NCBI GenBank assembly: GCA_028278525.1
Contig: JANQEE010000034.1
Coordinates: forward strand, 1-64,000
From: Minwuiaceae bacterium
Lineage (GTDB): Bacteria > Pseudomonadota > Alphaproteobacteria > Minwuiales > Minwuiaceae
Reading direction: 5' to 3'
Length of the DNA: 64,000 bases
How positions within the stretch are numbered: position 1 is the stretch's first letter; the number at the start of each line of letters is the position of its first letter. Shown here piece by piece: positions 26,413 to 35,184 of this stretch. The position numbers and the translations under genes were made by a program. The notes under the pieces are model-generated. The model was not told the DNA's origin and ran no database searches. It worked only from the letters and a program-made list of their open reading frames with translations.

Positions 26413-26703
26413 TTAAGCGTCGCGCAACCGCTCGTGGTTCCGGATCACTTCCTGGATGATGAAGTTCAGGAACTTCTCGGTGAAGTCCGGGTCCAGCTTG
26501 GCGGACTTGGCCAGTTCCTGGAGCCGTTCGATCTGGCGCTTCTCGCGGCCCTTATCCGCCGGCGGCAGCTTGTTCTGAGCCTTATAGAGCCCGACCTTCT
26601 GGGTAATCTTGAACCGCTCGGACAGCAAGAACACCAATGCGGCATCGATGTTGTCGATGCTGTCGCGGTATTCCAGCAGCGTCGGATCGCCTTGTTCGCT
26701 CAT
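26413..26703 (-). CDS. Chorismate mutase, AroQ type
   Basis: This small helical enzyme (96 residues) catalyses chorismate to prephenate, in phenylalanine and tyrosine synthesis. The AroQ active-site residues are visible in order: Arg in YRDSIDNID, Arg in LSERFKIT, Lys in LYKAQNK, Arg in GREKRQIE and Gln in IIQEVIRNHE. The start was set at ATG 26703 (MSEQGDPTLL). It leads a minus-strand set of three genes with the two MaoC genes, an unusual pairing with no known metabolic logic. It diverges from the quinone reductase. Confidence 0.88.
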   Translation of the reverse strand: MSEQGDPTLLEYRDSIDNIDAALVFLLSERFKITQKVGLYKAQNKLPPADKGREKRQIERLQELAKSAKLDPDFTEKFLNFIIQEVIRNHERLRDA

Positions 26704-26808
26704 GCCACTCCACCTGTGTCTTCGCATAAATCGGATTGGCGATCATAATCGGGCATGGCCCGGGCGTCATGTCGCCTGTCAGTGAGCAGTACCAAGGGGA
26801 GCCGACCG

Positions 26809-27783
26809 ATGAAAGCCGTTCTCTGCCGCAAATACGGCGAACCCGACGACCTGGAGGTTGGCGAGATCGATCCGCCTGCCCTCACCCCCGACGGCGTCCG
26901 CGTGCAGGTCGACGCCGCCGCGCTCAATTTCCCGGACATCCTGATGGTCCAGGGCAAATACCAGTACAAACCGGACTTCCCGTTCTCGCCGGGTATGGAA
27001 TGCGTCGGCCGGGTGACCGAGGTTGGTGCCGATGTGCCCGACATCCAACCCGGCCAGCGGGTCATCGCTCATCCATGGGTCGGCTGTTTCGCGGAACAGG
27101 TGGTGGCGCCCCGGCAGGTGGTGTTCCCCGTGCCCGACCATGTGGGCGATGCGGCCGCCGCCGGTTTCGGCCTTACCTACGGCACCGTCTACCATGCCCT
27201 GATCGACCGTGGCGGCCTGCAACCGGGCGAGACCCTGCTGGTCTACGGCGCGGCCGGCGGCGTCGGTCTGGCAGCGGTCGAGATGGGTAAATTACTCGGC
27301 GCGACTGTGATCGCCGCCGCCGGCAGCCCGGAAAAGCTGGCGGTCTGCGAAAGCTACGGCGCGGACCATCTGGTCGACTACTCAAAAGAGCCGGTGCGCG
27401 AACGGGTCAAGGACCTGACCGGCGGACGCGGCGCCGACGTGATCTTCGATCCGGTCGGCGGCGACATGACGGACACCACGATGCGCTGCATCAACTGGGA
27501 CGGCCGCCTGCTGATCGTCGGCTTCGCCGCCGGACGCATCGCCGAACTGCCTGTCAACATGATCCTGATCAAGGGCTGCCAGGTGGTCGGCGTCGCCTAT
27601 CAGCGCTTCAGCCGACTGCAGCCGGCGCAGAGCCGGGCCAATATGGCCGAACTGATGGGCTGGTGGGCCGCCGGTAAACTCAAACCCCACGTCTCGATGA
27701 CCTTTCCGCTCGACAAGGCGGTCGACGCGATGAAGGCCATCGTGAACCGGAAATCGACGGGTCAGGTGGTCGTCACGACGTAA
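26809..27783 (+). CDS. NADPH:quinone oxidoreductase (zinc-independent MDR)
   Basis: The enzyme has 324 residues, from ATG 26809 preceded by AAGGGGA. It belongs to the quinone-reductase branch of the medium-chain dehydrogenase/reductases: MKAVLCRKYGEPDDL, ALNFPDILMVQGKYQ, PFSPGMECVGRV, and the NADPH fold LLVYGAAGGVGLAAVEM. Zinc ligands of alcohol dehydrogenases are absent. It reduces quinones or other carbonyl-conjugated compounds with NADPH. It converges on the SDR gene with six bases between stops. Confidence 0.9.
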   Translation: MKAVLCRKYGEPDDLEVGEIDPPALTPDGVRVQVDAAALNFPDILMVQGKYQYKPDFPFSPGMECVGRVTEVGADVPDIQPGQRVIAHPWVGCFAEQVVAPRQVVFPVPDHVGDAAAAGFGLTYGTVYHALIDRGGLQPGETLLVYGAAGGVGLAAVEMGKLLGATVIAAAGSPEKLAVCESYGADHLVDYSKEPVRERVKDLTGGRGADVIFDPVGGDMTDTTMRCINWDGRLLIVGFAAGRIAELPVNMILIKGCQVVGVAYQRFSRLQPAQSRANMAELMGWWAAGKLKPHVSMTFPLDKAVDAMKAIVNRKSTGQVVVTT

Positions 27784-27789
27784 TCGACG

Positions 27790-28647
27790 TCATTCGCCTT
27801 CCGCGAAATAGTCGGGGCGGCCCGCCGTCCAGAGATCGCCCCACATCTGACCGCCGCCGTCGATCGTGATGACCTCGCCGGTGATGAACTTGGCGGAAGG
27901 CGCCGCGAGGTAGACGCAGGCCTCCGCGATATCCTGCACGTCGCCCAGCCGGAGCATCGCGTTGGATCTCGGGAACAGGTCGCGCGCTTCCTGAGGGTAC
28001 TGCGCCATGCCCTCGGTCTCGATGGTGCCCGGCGCGACGCAGTTGATCCGGATATCGTACGGCGCCCATTCCACCGCCACCGTCTTCGAAGTATAGATCA
28101 CGCCCGCCCGCGCCGCGCAGGTGTGGGCGACGCCCGGCATGCCGCGCCAGACCACCGCAACGATGTTGACAATGGCGCCGCCGGTCCCCGCATCGCGCCA
28201 CCGCCGCGCGGCGTTCTGCATCATGTACCAGGTGCCGTTCAGGTTGGTGTCGATGACGGCGTTCCAACCCTTGACCGAGTAGTCGATCGCCGCCTGCGGG
28301 AACTGGCCGCCGGCATTGTTGACCAACACGTCCAGCTTACCGAAGCGGTCGAACGTCGCGTCCATCAGGGCCGTGACAGCGTCCGGATCGCGGATGTTGG
28401 TTGCCATGGTCTCGACCCTGCCGTCGAAGCGGCCGAGCCGTGCGGCCACCCGTTCCAGCTTTTCCGGCGTCCGGCCGCAGAGCATCAGATCCGCGCCGAG
28501 CCGCGCAAACAGCCATGCCGTCGCCCGCCCGAGGCCGCTGCCGCCGCCGGAGATCAAGACTGTCTTGCCGGCGAACAGGTCGGGTCGGTAGACGGTCGCG
28601 AGCGTATCGAGCTCGTCTTCCGAGAAACCAAAGCCCTCATCGCTCAT
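27790..28647 (-). CDS. SDR oxidoreductase, 2,4-dienoyl-CoA reductase-like
   Basis: This 285-residue SDR starts at ATG 28647, overlapping the carboxyltransferase stop as ATGA. The NAD(P) loop is VLISGGGSGLGRATAW and NNAGG follows. The expected YxxxK reads HTCAARAG, as in part of the 2,4-dienoyl-CoA reductase-like branch, where the Tyr and even the Lys position differ. The C-terminus (VITIDGGGQMWGDLW) fits that branch. It is the last gene of the acyl-CoA carboxylase operon. An SDR of related type (AtuB, AtuG) occurs in the terpene-degrading atu cluster, which this operon resembles. Confidence 0.82.
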   Translation of the reverse strand: MSDEGFGFSEDELDTLATVYRPDLFAGKTVLISGGGSGLGRATAWLFARLGADLMLCGRTPEKLERVAARLGRFDGRVETMATNIRDPDAVTALMDATFDRFGKLDVLVNNAGGQFPQAAIDYSVKGWNAVIDTNLNGTWYMMQNAARRWRDAGTGGAIVNIVAVVWRGMPGVAHTCAARAGVIYTSKTVAVEWAPYDIRINCVAPGTIETEGMAQYPQEARDLFPRSNAMLRLGDVQDIAEACVYLAAPSAKFITGEVITIDGGGQMWGDLWTAGRPDYFAEGE

Positions 28648-30260
28648 AGCCTCAGCACCCCATAATGCGGATCGCCGAAGGGGGCATTGAGCGAGGCAGA
28701 GATGGCGATGCCGAGGGCGTTGCGGGTGTCTCGTGGGTCGATCATACCGTCGTCCCAGAGCTCGGACGTCGCATGGTAGGCGGTTCCCTGCTCGACATAT
28801 TCCTTCAGCAGCGGTTCGCGGATCTCGGCGATCTCCGCCTCGGTCAGGGTTTTCCCCTCGCGCGCCAACTGCCGGATCTTGACCTCGGCGAGTACATTCG
28901 CCGCCTGCTCCGCGCCCATCACCGAGATCTGCGACTGAGGCCAGGAGAACAGGAAGCGCGGATCGTAGGCTCGGCCGGCCATGCCGTAATTGCCGGCGCC
29001 GAACGAGCCGGAGCACATCACCGTGAATTTCGGCACCCGCACGCCGGACTGGACCATGATCATCTTGGCGCCGTCCTTGGAGATGCCGCGCGCCTCGTAT
29101 TCGCGCCCGACCATATAGCCGGTGATGTTCTGCAAGAACACCAACGGCGTGCCGTCACGGTCGCAAAGCTGCATGAAATGCCCGGCCTTCAGCGAGCTGT
29201 CGTTGAACAGCACCCCGTTGTTGGCCAGGATCCCGACCTTGTAGCCCCAGATGCGGGCGAAGCCGCAGACCAGCGTGGTGCCGTAAGCGGGCTGGTACTC
29301 GTGGAAGCGGCTGCCGTCGACGACGCGGGCGATCACCTCGCGCATGTCGAACTGCTGCTTGACGTCGGGCGAGATGATGCCGAGCAACTCGTCCGGGTCG
29401 TAGTGCGGCGCTTCCGGCTCCTCCCAATCGATTTCGGTCTTCCTCGCCTTGGTCGTCTGAGCGACGATCTCGCGGGCGAGCGCAATCGCCTCCTGCTCGG
29501 TATCGGCGGGGTAGTCGGCGGTCCCGCTCACCTGGGTATGCAGGTCCGCGCCACCGAGTTCGTCGACCGTCACCTCCTCGCCGGTCGCCGCCTTCACCAG
29601 CGGGGGCCCACCCAGAAAGATCGCGCCGGTGCCGCGCACGATGACGGCGTAGTCGCTCAACGCCGGCACATAGGCGCCGCCCGCCGTGCAATGGCCAAGC
29701 ACGATGGCGACCTGCGGCACGCCCATCTTGGACAGGATCGACTGATTGCGGAAGATACGACCGGCGTAGTAGCGGTCGGCAAAAAAGTGCGCCTGCAGCG
29801 GCAGGAAGCCGCCGGCACTGTCGCAGAGGTGAATCACCGGCAACCGATTCTCGATCGCGATGTCCAGGGTACGGATGATTTTCTTGACCGAGAGCGGATA
29901 CCACGCGCCGCCCTTCACGCTGCCGTCGTCGGCATGCAGGATGACCTCGCGGCCATTGACGATGCCGATACCGGAGATAATACCGGCGCTCGGCACCTCG
30001 CCGTCGTAAGCCGCGTTCGCCGCCAGCGACGACAACTCCAGGAACGGCGTACCCGGATCCAGCAGCAGATCGATACGGTCGCGCACGAACAGCTTGTCCT
30101 GGCGCTTCAACCTGTCCAGGTCGCGCTTAGGCCGCTCATAGCGTGCCGCCTCCTGCTTTCGCCGGAACTCGGCAACCCGTTCGGCCATGGCCGCATAGTT
30201 CTGCCGAAACGCCTCCGACCGCATGTCGATCCTGCTTTCGATCCTGCGCATAGCTGTCAC
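28644..30260 (-). CDS. Acyl-CoA carboxylase carboxyltransferase (beta) subunit
   Basis: The protein has 538 residues, from GTG 30260 overlapping the BCCP stop as GTGA (an ATG three codons in is the alternative). It is a crotonase-fold carboxyltransferase of the methylcrotonyl/geranyl-CoA type: HLCDSAGGFLPLQ, GHCTAGGAYVPALSDYAVIV, IFLGGPPLVKAATGEEV, and GAGNYGMAGRAYDPRFLFSWP. The substrate among methylcrotonyl-, geranyl- or related acyl-CoA cannot be fixed from sequence. With the biotin carboxylase and BCCP genes directly upstream it forms a three-polypeptide enzyme. Confidence 0.92.
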   Translation of the reverse strand: MTAMRRIESRIDMRSEAFRQNYAAMAERVAEFRRKQEAARYERPKRDLDRLKRQDKLFVRDRIDLLLDPGTPFLELSSLAANAAYDGEVPSAGIISGIGIVNGREVILHADDGSVKGGAWYPLSVKKIIRTLDIAIENRLPVIHLCDSAGGFLPLQAHFFADRYYAGRIFRNQSILSKMGVPQVAIVLGHCTAGGAYVPALSDYAVIVRGTGAIFLGGPPLVKAATGEEVTVDELGGADLHTQVSGTADYPADTEQEAIALAREIVAQTTKARKTEIDWEEPEAPHYDPDELLGIISPDVKQQFDMREVIARVVDGSRFHEYQPAYGTTLVCGFARIWGYKVGILANNGVLFNDSSLKAGHFMQLCDRDGTPLVFLQNITGYMVGREYEARGISKDGAKMIMVQSGVRVPKFTVMCSGSFGAGNYGMAGRAYDPRFLFSWPQSQISVMGAEQAANVLAEVKIRQLAREGKTLTEAEIAEIREPLLKEYVEQGTAYHATSELWDDGMIDPRDTRNALGIAISASLNAPFGDPHYGVLRL

Positions 30261-30751
30261 TGTTCCGCTGGGGCGAGACTGACCAACGGCGCATCGCGCT
30301 CGAATGTATCGCCTTCATTAAGGTGCACCTCGGCCACCGCCCCGTCGCGCCATGCGGCGACCGCGCTTTGCAGCTTCATGCTCTCGATCACCATCAGCGT
30401 CTGGCCCTTGGTGACGGGCTCGTCCGGCGACACGGCGACCGACACCACGGTTCCCGGCATCGGCGCCTTGGCGATATTGGCGGCGTCGCCCTCGCCGGCC
30501 GCGGCGGACGAGGCGTCGACCCGCCGCACCGTCCAGACCTCGCCGTCAATCTGAACGAAAACCGTATCGCCCCTGGCCGCAATCCAGGCCCGGCGGGCAA
30601 CGCTGTTCAGCCTGACCGTGTGCTCTCCATCGCCAAACGAGCGAAGGTCGATCGAGTGGACCTCCCCATCGATTTCCAACACAACGCCATCTGCGCTTTT
30701 GCTCGCAACGACGTCGTGGCGCCGGCCCGCCGCCTCAAAAACATAAGCCAT
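30257..30751 (-). CDS. Separate biotin carboxyl carrier protein (BCCP)
   Basis: This 164-residue protein carries the biotinyl domain at its C-terminus, with the attachment lysine Lys126 in VIESMKLQSAV. The Met-Lys-Leu in place of Met-Lys-Met is a normal variant, and PMPGTVVSV provides the upstream hairpin. The N-terminal ~80 residues form a small beta-rich domain (DGEVHSIDLR...). In most methylcrotonyl-CoA carboxylases this domain is fused to the biotin carboxylase; here it is a separate gene, one base after the carboxylase stop. Confidence 0.9.
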   Translation of the reverse strand: MAYVFEAAGRRHDVVASKSADGVVLEIDGEVHSIDLRSFGDGEHTVRLNSVARRAWIAARGDTVFVQIDGEVWTVRRVDASSAAAGEGDAANIAKAPMPGTVVSVAVSPDEPVTKGQTLMVIESMKLQSAVAAWRDGAVAEVHLNEGDTFERDAPLVSLAPAEQ

Positions 30752-30752
30752 G

Positions 30753-32222
30753 TTAGTTCCTCCAGGCGCCGATCGACGCGTGCGGTTCCGGCACGGACTC
30801 CAGCGCCGCGCGAATGTCCCGACTGCTTAAGGCCGCCGCGCCCAGTACCGTGGCCGCCAACGTATCATCCCAATCGGGCCGTGCCAGATCGGCCCTCGCC
30901 TCGTCGAGGAAATGGGTGTGCACGGTTCCAGCCCGAAAAGCGGGATGCGCCAGCACCCGCCGAAGGTATCCGGAGTTGACGGTCACGCCGAGCAGGACCA
31001 GATCGGCCAGCGCCGCATGAGCGCGCGCAATCGCCTGCGACCGGTCGGCGCCGTGCGCGATCAGTTTGGCCAGCATCGGGTCGAACGCCGTACCGACGGC
31101 CTGGTCCCTGCGCAACCCGTTATCGAACCGGATGCCGGGCCCGGCGGGCGGCCGCAACAACAGCACATCGCCCGTCGCCGGCAGGAAGTCCTGATCGGCG
31201 TCTTCAGCGCAGATCCGGCATTCGATCGCGTGTCCCGTCTGCGAGATATCGTCCTGGCCGTAGCCGAGCGCCTCCCCGGCGGCGATGCGCACCTGTTCGG
31301 CAACAAGGTCGAGACCGGTCACCATTTCCGTCACCGGATGTTCCACCTGCAGGCGGGTGTTCATCTCCAGGAAATAGAAGTCGCCGTCCGGCCCGAGAAT
31401 GAACTCCACCGTGCCCGCGTTGCTGTAGCCTGCCGCCCGGGCCAGCCTGACCGCCGCATCGCAGATCGAAACACGCAGGTCCGCCGACAGGCCGGGGGCC
31501 GGCGCTTCCTCGATAAGTTTCTGAAAGCGCCGCTGGATCGAGCATTCGCGTTCGAACAGATGGACCACGTTGCCGTGCCGGTCGCCGAGCACCTGCACCT
31601 CGATATGGCGCGGCCGATCCAGGTAGCGCTCCGCATAGACCGTATCGTTGCCGAAATAGCGCGCGCCTTCACGCTGCGCCGCCTCAACCGCCGCCTCCAA
31701 GCCGTCCCGGTCGCGCACGATATGCATGCCCTTGCCGCCGCCGCCGGCCGCGGCCTTGATTACCAACGGGAAACCAAGGCCGGCAGCAGACTCGACGAAA
31801 CCGTCTTGTCCGGTCGCCGACGGCAGGACTGGCACATCATGAGCCGCCGCGAACTCCCGCGCCCGCACCTTACCGCCCATTAAGTCTATCACCTCGGGCT
31901 CCGGTCCGATGAATGTGAGCCCGGCCTCGTCGCACGCGCGCGCGAACTCCGCGTTCTCGGCCAGCAGCCCATAGCCGGGATGCACCGCGCCGACGCCGGA
32001 CGCGCGGGCCGCCTCCAGAATGCCACCGATGTCGAGGTAAGCGGCGACCGGCGTCTCGCCGAATATCTCACACGCCTCGTCGGCGGTGCGGACGTGAAGC
32101 GCTTCCGCCTCGTCCGCGTGATAAACCGCGACGCTGCCGATGCCGATCGTCCGCAGGGTTTGTGCGATCCTGACGGCGATCTCACCGCGGTTCGCGATCA
32201 GGACCTTGCCGAACGCCGCCAT
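30753..32222 (-). CDS. Biotin carboxylase subunit of an acyl-CoA carboxylase
   Basis: The 489-residue ATP-grasp enzyme carboxylates biotin. It starts MAAFGKVLIANRGEIAVRI at ATG 32222, overlapping the TetR stop by one base. Further motifs are VHPGYGLLAENAEFA, the glycine-rich AAAGGGGKGMHIV, the HIEVQVLGDRHGNVVHL core, and EMNTRLQVEHPVTE. It lacks a biotinyl domain, which the next gene supplies. Its place in the operon (enoyl-CoA hydratase, TetR, BC, BCCP, CT, SDR) points to degradation of a branched or terpenoid acid. Confidence 0.93.
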   Translation of the reverse strand: MAAFGKVLIANRGEIAVRIAQTLRTIGIGSVAVYHADEAEALHVRTADEACEIFGETPVAAYLDIGGILEAARASGVGAVHPGYGLLAENAEFARACDEAGLTFIGPEPEVIDLMGGKVRAREFAAAHDVPVLPSATGQDGFVESAAGLGFPLVIKAAAGGGGKGMHIVRDRDGLEAAVEAAQREGARYFGNDTVYAERYLDRPRHIEVQVLGDRHGNVVHLFERECSIQRRFQKLIEEAPAPGLSADLRVSICDAAVRLARAAGYSNAGTVEFILGPDGDFYFLEMNTRLQVEHPVTEMVTGLDLVAEQVRIAAGEALGYGQDDISQTGHAIECRICAEDADQDFLPATGDVLLLRPPAGPGIRFDNGLRRDQAVGTAFDPMLAKLIAHGADRSQAIARAHAALADLVLLGVTVNSGYLRRVLAHPAFRAGTVHTHFLDEARADLARPDWDDTLAATVLGAAALSSRDIRAALESVPEPHASIGAWRN

Positions 32223-32917
32223 CACAATGCCTTGTCGAGCCGAGCGACCAGGGTCTCCAGCCGGTCGACGGTGGCGCCGAGCGAGGCCGTCTCGTTCTCC
32301 GGGGGCTTCAGGCCGGCAAGTAAGGTGTCCGCCAGCATCCGGGCCGCGGCGTCGATGTCGAGACGCCGGCCGCCGACGATCGCGTTCCACGCCACATGCT
32401 CGACGCTGCCGTAGACCATGGCGCGCACCAGGTGCGGATCGGCATCCGCTCGCAACTCGCCGGTGGCGATGCCGCGTTCCACGGTCTCGACAAGGCAGGC
32501 GGTGTAGCGCCGGTTGAGATCGCGGAACACCGACCGGGCGTAGTCGTCGTCGGTGCGGATCTCACGGATGAACAACAGGCAGATGCGCGCGTCCTTCATG
32601 AACACCTTCAGATGCCGCCAGACGATGAAACGTAACCGGTCGGCCGCGGACTCCAACAGATGAACCTCGTCCTCCAGGCCCTCGATGATCCCGGTATAGA
32701 AATCCTTGACCACCTGGTAGAGCAGGTCGCGCTTGTTGCGGAAGTACTTATAGATGGTGCCCTCGGCGACACCAGCGCGGCCGGCAATCTCGATGATCGA
32801 AGCCTGCTCGTAACCCATTTCGGAAAACACGGTGCGGGCGGCGACCAGGATTGCCGCCTGGCGCGCCGCCTGCGCGCCATTGGCCCGGGCCTCGGCCGTA
32901 GCGGTACCGCGCGTCAT
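32222..32917 (-). CDS. TetR family transcriptional regulator
   Basis: This regulator of 231 residues has the N-terminal HTH IIEIAGRAGVAEGTIYKYFRNKRDLL and a longer ligand domain. It lies inside the acyl-CoA carboxylase operon, one base after the enoyl-CoA hydratase stop and overlapping the biotin carboxylase start. A perfect 9-9 palindrome at 33819-33839, in the divergent promoter region, is its likely operator, so it probably represses both this operon and the acyl-CoA dehydrogenase gene, with an acyl-CoA as inducer. Confidence 0.88.
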   Translation of the reverse strand: MTRGTATAEARANGAQAARQAAILVAARTVFSEMGYEQASIIEIAGRAGVAEGTIYKYFRNKRDLLYQVVKDFYTGIIEGLEDEVHLLESAADRLRFIVWRHLKVFMKDARICLLFIREIRTDDDYARSVFRDLNRRYTACLVETVERGIATGELRADADPHLVRAMVYGSVEHVAWNAIVGGRRLDIDAAARMLADTLLAGLKPPENETASLGATVDRLETLVARLDKAL

Positions 32918-32918
32918 G

Positions 32919-33710
32919 TCAGCGCCCCGTCCAGTTCGGCGCGCGGCGTTCCTGGAACGCGCGGAAGCCTTCCTTCGCGTCCTCGGTCGACACCATGTTG
33001 GGCAGCACCGCCTGGGCGATGTTGAAGCATTCGCCGAGGCTCATGTCCTGCATGGCGTGGAAGGCGTGCTTGCCGAGGCGGATCGCGGTCGGCGATTTGT
33101 CGACCATGCGCGCGAGCAGCCAGTCCACCTTGGCGTCCAGCTCGGCGGCCGGCACCGAATAGTTGACTAACCCCGCTTCGACCGCTTCATGGCCGACGAA
33201 CGGTTCGCCGGTCATGCACATTTCCATCAGGCGGCGGCGCGGAATGACGCGCAGCATGTAGCCCAGGATCATCATCGGGAACAGGCCGACGCCGACTTCC
33301 GGCGTGCCGATCTTGGCGTGGTCGGCGGCCACGGCCATGTCGCAGGCGCAGAGCAGGCCGACGCCGCCGCCATAGACGTTGCCGTTGACCCGCGCGACCA
33401 CCGGTTTGTTGAAGTCCTCGAAGGCGCGGAACAGTCTGATCACCGGGTTCTCCGGCTCGGACGGGTCGACCACGAACGGCGAGCCGTCCTTGCCCGGCTT
33501 CAGGTCGCCACCGGCGCAGAACGCCTTGGTGCCGACCCCGGTGACGATCACCGCCCGGACCTCGGAGTCCGTCGCGGCTGCCTTCAAACCAGCGATCATG
33601 CCAGCGCAGACAGCATCGTTCAGAGCGTTCCGCCGATCTTCCCGATTGATGCTGAGCCAGGCGACAGCGCCGCGCTTCTCGGCCAGCACCTGATCCGTGC
33701 CTGTTTCCAT
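32919..33710 (-). CDS. Enoyl-CoA hydratase/isomerase family protein
   Basis: This is a crotonase-fold enzyme of 263 residues. The oxyanion-hole stretch AFCAGGDLK lies near residue 65, and VNGNVYGGGVGLLCACDMAVAA is the second loop. ATG 33710 was preferred to ATG 33722 because GGGGAG lies six bases ahead of it, giving METGTDQVLAEKRG. The gene heads the acyl-CoA carboxylase operon. In atu/liu-type clusters the equivalent enzyme hydrates the unsaturated product made by the carboxylase. Confidence 0.88.
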   Translation of the reverse strand: METGTDQVLAEKRGAVAWLSINREDRRNALNDAVCAGMIAGLKAAATDSEVRAVIVTGVGTKAFCAGGDLKPGKDGSPFVVDPSEPENPVIRLFRAFEDFNKPVVARVNGNVYGGGVGLLCACDMAVAADHAKIGTPEVGVGLFPMMILGYMLRVIPRRRLMEMCMTGEPFVGHEAVEAGLVNYSVPAAELDAKVDWLLARMVDKSPTAIRLGKHAFHAMQDMSLGECFNIAQAVLPNMVSTEDAKEGFRAFQERRAPNWTGR

Positions 33711-33818
33711 CCTGCTCCCCATTTGAAGTCGAATTCACGATAGCCTCTCGGCCATAAATCATGCAAGAAACTTATCAACAGCGAGCCTTGACTAAAAAAT
33801 TTGGTTTCAATCTTCACA

Positions 33819-33839
33819 AAAATGAATAGCATTCATTTT
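33819..33839. promoter_or_regulatory. Perfect TetR-type operator in the divergent promoter
   Basis: Two perfect 9-bp arms, AAAATGAAT and ATTCATTTT, are separated by AGC. The site lies 22 bases ahead of the acyl-CoA dehydrogenase start and 109 bases ahead of the enoyl-CoA hydratase start, in the 151-base gap between these divergent genes. Such TGAAT-N3-ATTCA dyads are typical TetR operators, and a TetR gene lies in the operon. Confidence 0.7.
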
Positions 33840-33861
33840 CGAACAATGGGGAGGTGGAACC

Positions 33862-35025
33862 GTGGATTTCTCGTTCACCGACGACCAACGCATGATCATG
33901 GACTACGGCACGCGGTTGGCGACGCGGTACGACCGCAAGTATTGGATGCGCCATGCCGAGCAGCACAGCTTCCCGCGCGAGCTTTGGCAACAGCTTGCGG
34001 ATGACGGCTTCATCGGGATCACCGTGCCTGAGGAGTATGGCGGCGGCGGCGCCGGGATGATCGAGGAGATGCTGCTGACCGAAGCGATGTCCAATCAGGG
34101 CATTCCGATGCTGCAGCTGGTGGTCGGCTCGACCATGTCGCTGACCCACCTCGCGACCCACGGCACCGAGGAACAAAAACGCCACTATCTGCCGGACGCC
34201 TGCGCCGGACGGAAACTGTTCTGCTTCGCCATCACCGAAGCCGACGCCGGCACCAATTCGATAAAGATCAAGACCCTTGCCAAGCCGGAAGGCAATGGCA
34301 ACTTCCGGCTCAACGGCTCGAAGACCTTCATCACCGCGGTCGACTCCTCCGACTATGCGATCGTCGTGGCGCGGACCACGCCTTTCGACGACGTGGAGCG
34401 CAAGACCGATGGGTTCACGCTGTTCATCCTCGACCTTGCCAAGCCCGGCATAGAGAAACGGCGGATCGAGGTCTCGGTGCCGGTACCGGAAAGCCAGTGG
34501 CAACTGTTCTTCGACGATGTGCCGCTCGGTCCCGAGGACGTGATCGGCGAGGTCGGCGACGGCTTCCGCATCCTGTTCGATCTGCTCAATCCGGAGCGCA
34601 TCGTGGTAGCGGCGCAGTGTGTCGGACTCGGCCGCTATGCGCTTGACCGGGCCGTCGAATACGCCAACGAGAGGTCGGTGTTCGACCGGCCGATCGGCGC
34701 GCACCAGGGTGTGCAGCATCCGCTCGCCGCGGCCAAGACGGAGATTGAGATGGCCGCACTGATGACTCACAAGGCAGCCTGGTGCTTCGACAACGGCGAG
34801 CCGGCCGGCGAAGCCTCGAACATGGCGAAATATTTCGGCGCCGAGGCGTCAATCCGCGCCGTCGACGCCGCTATCCAGTGCTTCGGCGGCAACGCCTTCA
34901 CCAAAGACTACGGCATCTTCGACATCTATCCCTATGTCCGGCTCATGCGCACCGCACCGGTCAACCGCGAAGTCCTGCTGAGCTATATCGGCGAGAAGGT
35001 GATGGGCCTGCCCCGATCCTACTAA
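33862..35025 (+). CDS. Acyl-CoA dehydrogenase
   Basis: The FAD enzyme, 387 residues, starts at GTG 33862 behind the strong GGGGAGG ribosome site (MDFSFTDDQRMIMDYG). The acyl-CoA dehydrogenase signatures are FAITEADAGTNS (FAD/substrate loop), the middle beta domain and CFGGNAFTKDYGIFDIYPYVRLMR near the C-terminus. The helix with the catalytic Glu is near the C-terminal third, where NREVLLSY sits. It is divergent from the carboxylase operon and shares its operator, so it probably makes the 2,3-unsaturated acyl-CoA that the carboxylase uses. Confidence 0.93.
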   Translation: MDFSFTDDQRMIMDYGTRLATRYDRKYWMRHAEQHSFPRELWQQLADDGFIGITVPEEYGGGGAGMIEEMLLTEAMSNQGIPMLQLVVGSTMSLTHLATHGTEEQKRHYLPDACAGRKLFCFAITEADAGTNSIKIKTLAKPEGNGNFRLNGSKTFITAVDSSDYAIVVARTTPFDDVERKTDGFTLFILDLAKPGIEKRRIEVSVPVPESQWQLFFDDVPLGPEDVIGEVGDGFRILFDLLNPERIVVAAQCVGLGRYALDRAVEYANERSVFDRPIGAHQGVQHPLAAAKTEIEMAALMTHKAAWCFDNGEPAGEASNMAKYFGAEASIRAVDAAIQCFGGNAFTKDYGIFDIYPYVRLMRTAPVNREVLLSYIGEKVMGLPRSY

Positions 35026-35117
35026 TCGTCCTACTGATCGCCGCCGCCTTAGTTTGCACCCGGCGGTTGCAGCGAATGGCGATATGCACGGCGAACCGGC
35101 CCGGCGGCGCCGAATGC

Positions 35118-35138
35118 AATTGCGAATGGTTCGCATTT
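35118..35138. promoter_or_regulatory. Fur-like dyad upstream of the sigma factor
   Basis: AATTGCGAA-TGG-TTCGCATTT is an inverted repeat, eight of nine pairs matching, of the TGCGAATnATTCGCA kind found at Fur sites before iron-uptake genes. It lies 47 bases upstream of the sigma-factor GTG, where it would cover the promoter. Iron-loaded Fur would repress the whole uptake locus. Confidence 0.65.
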
Positions 35139-35184
35139 GAGCTAGTGATCTTGTGCGTATTCCCCTCGAAAGACTGGGTTTTCG

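Noticed and set aside
33788..33816. TTGACT as -35 of the acyl-CoA dehydrogenase promoter
   Set aside because: No acceptable -10 hexamer is found at the proper spacing, so only the operator-like palindrome was annotated.
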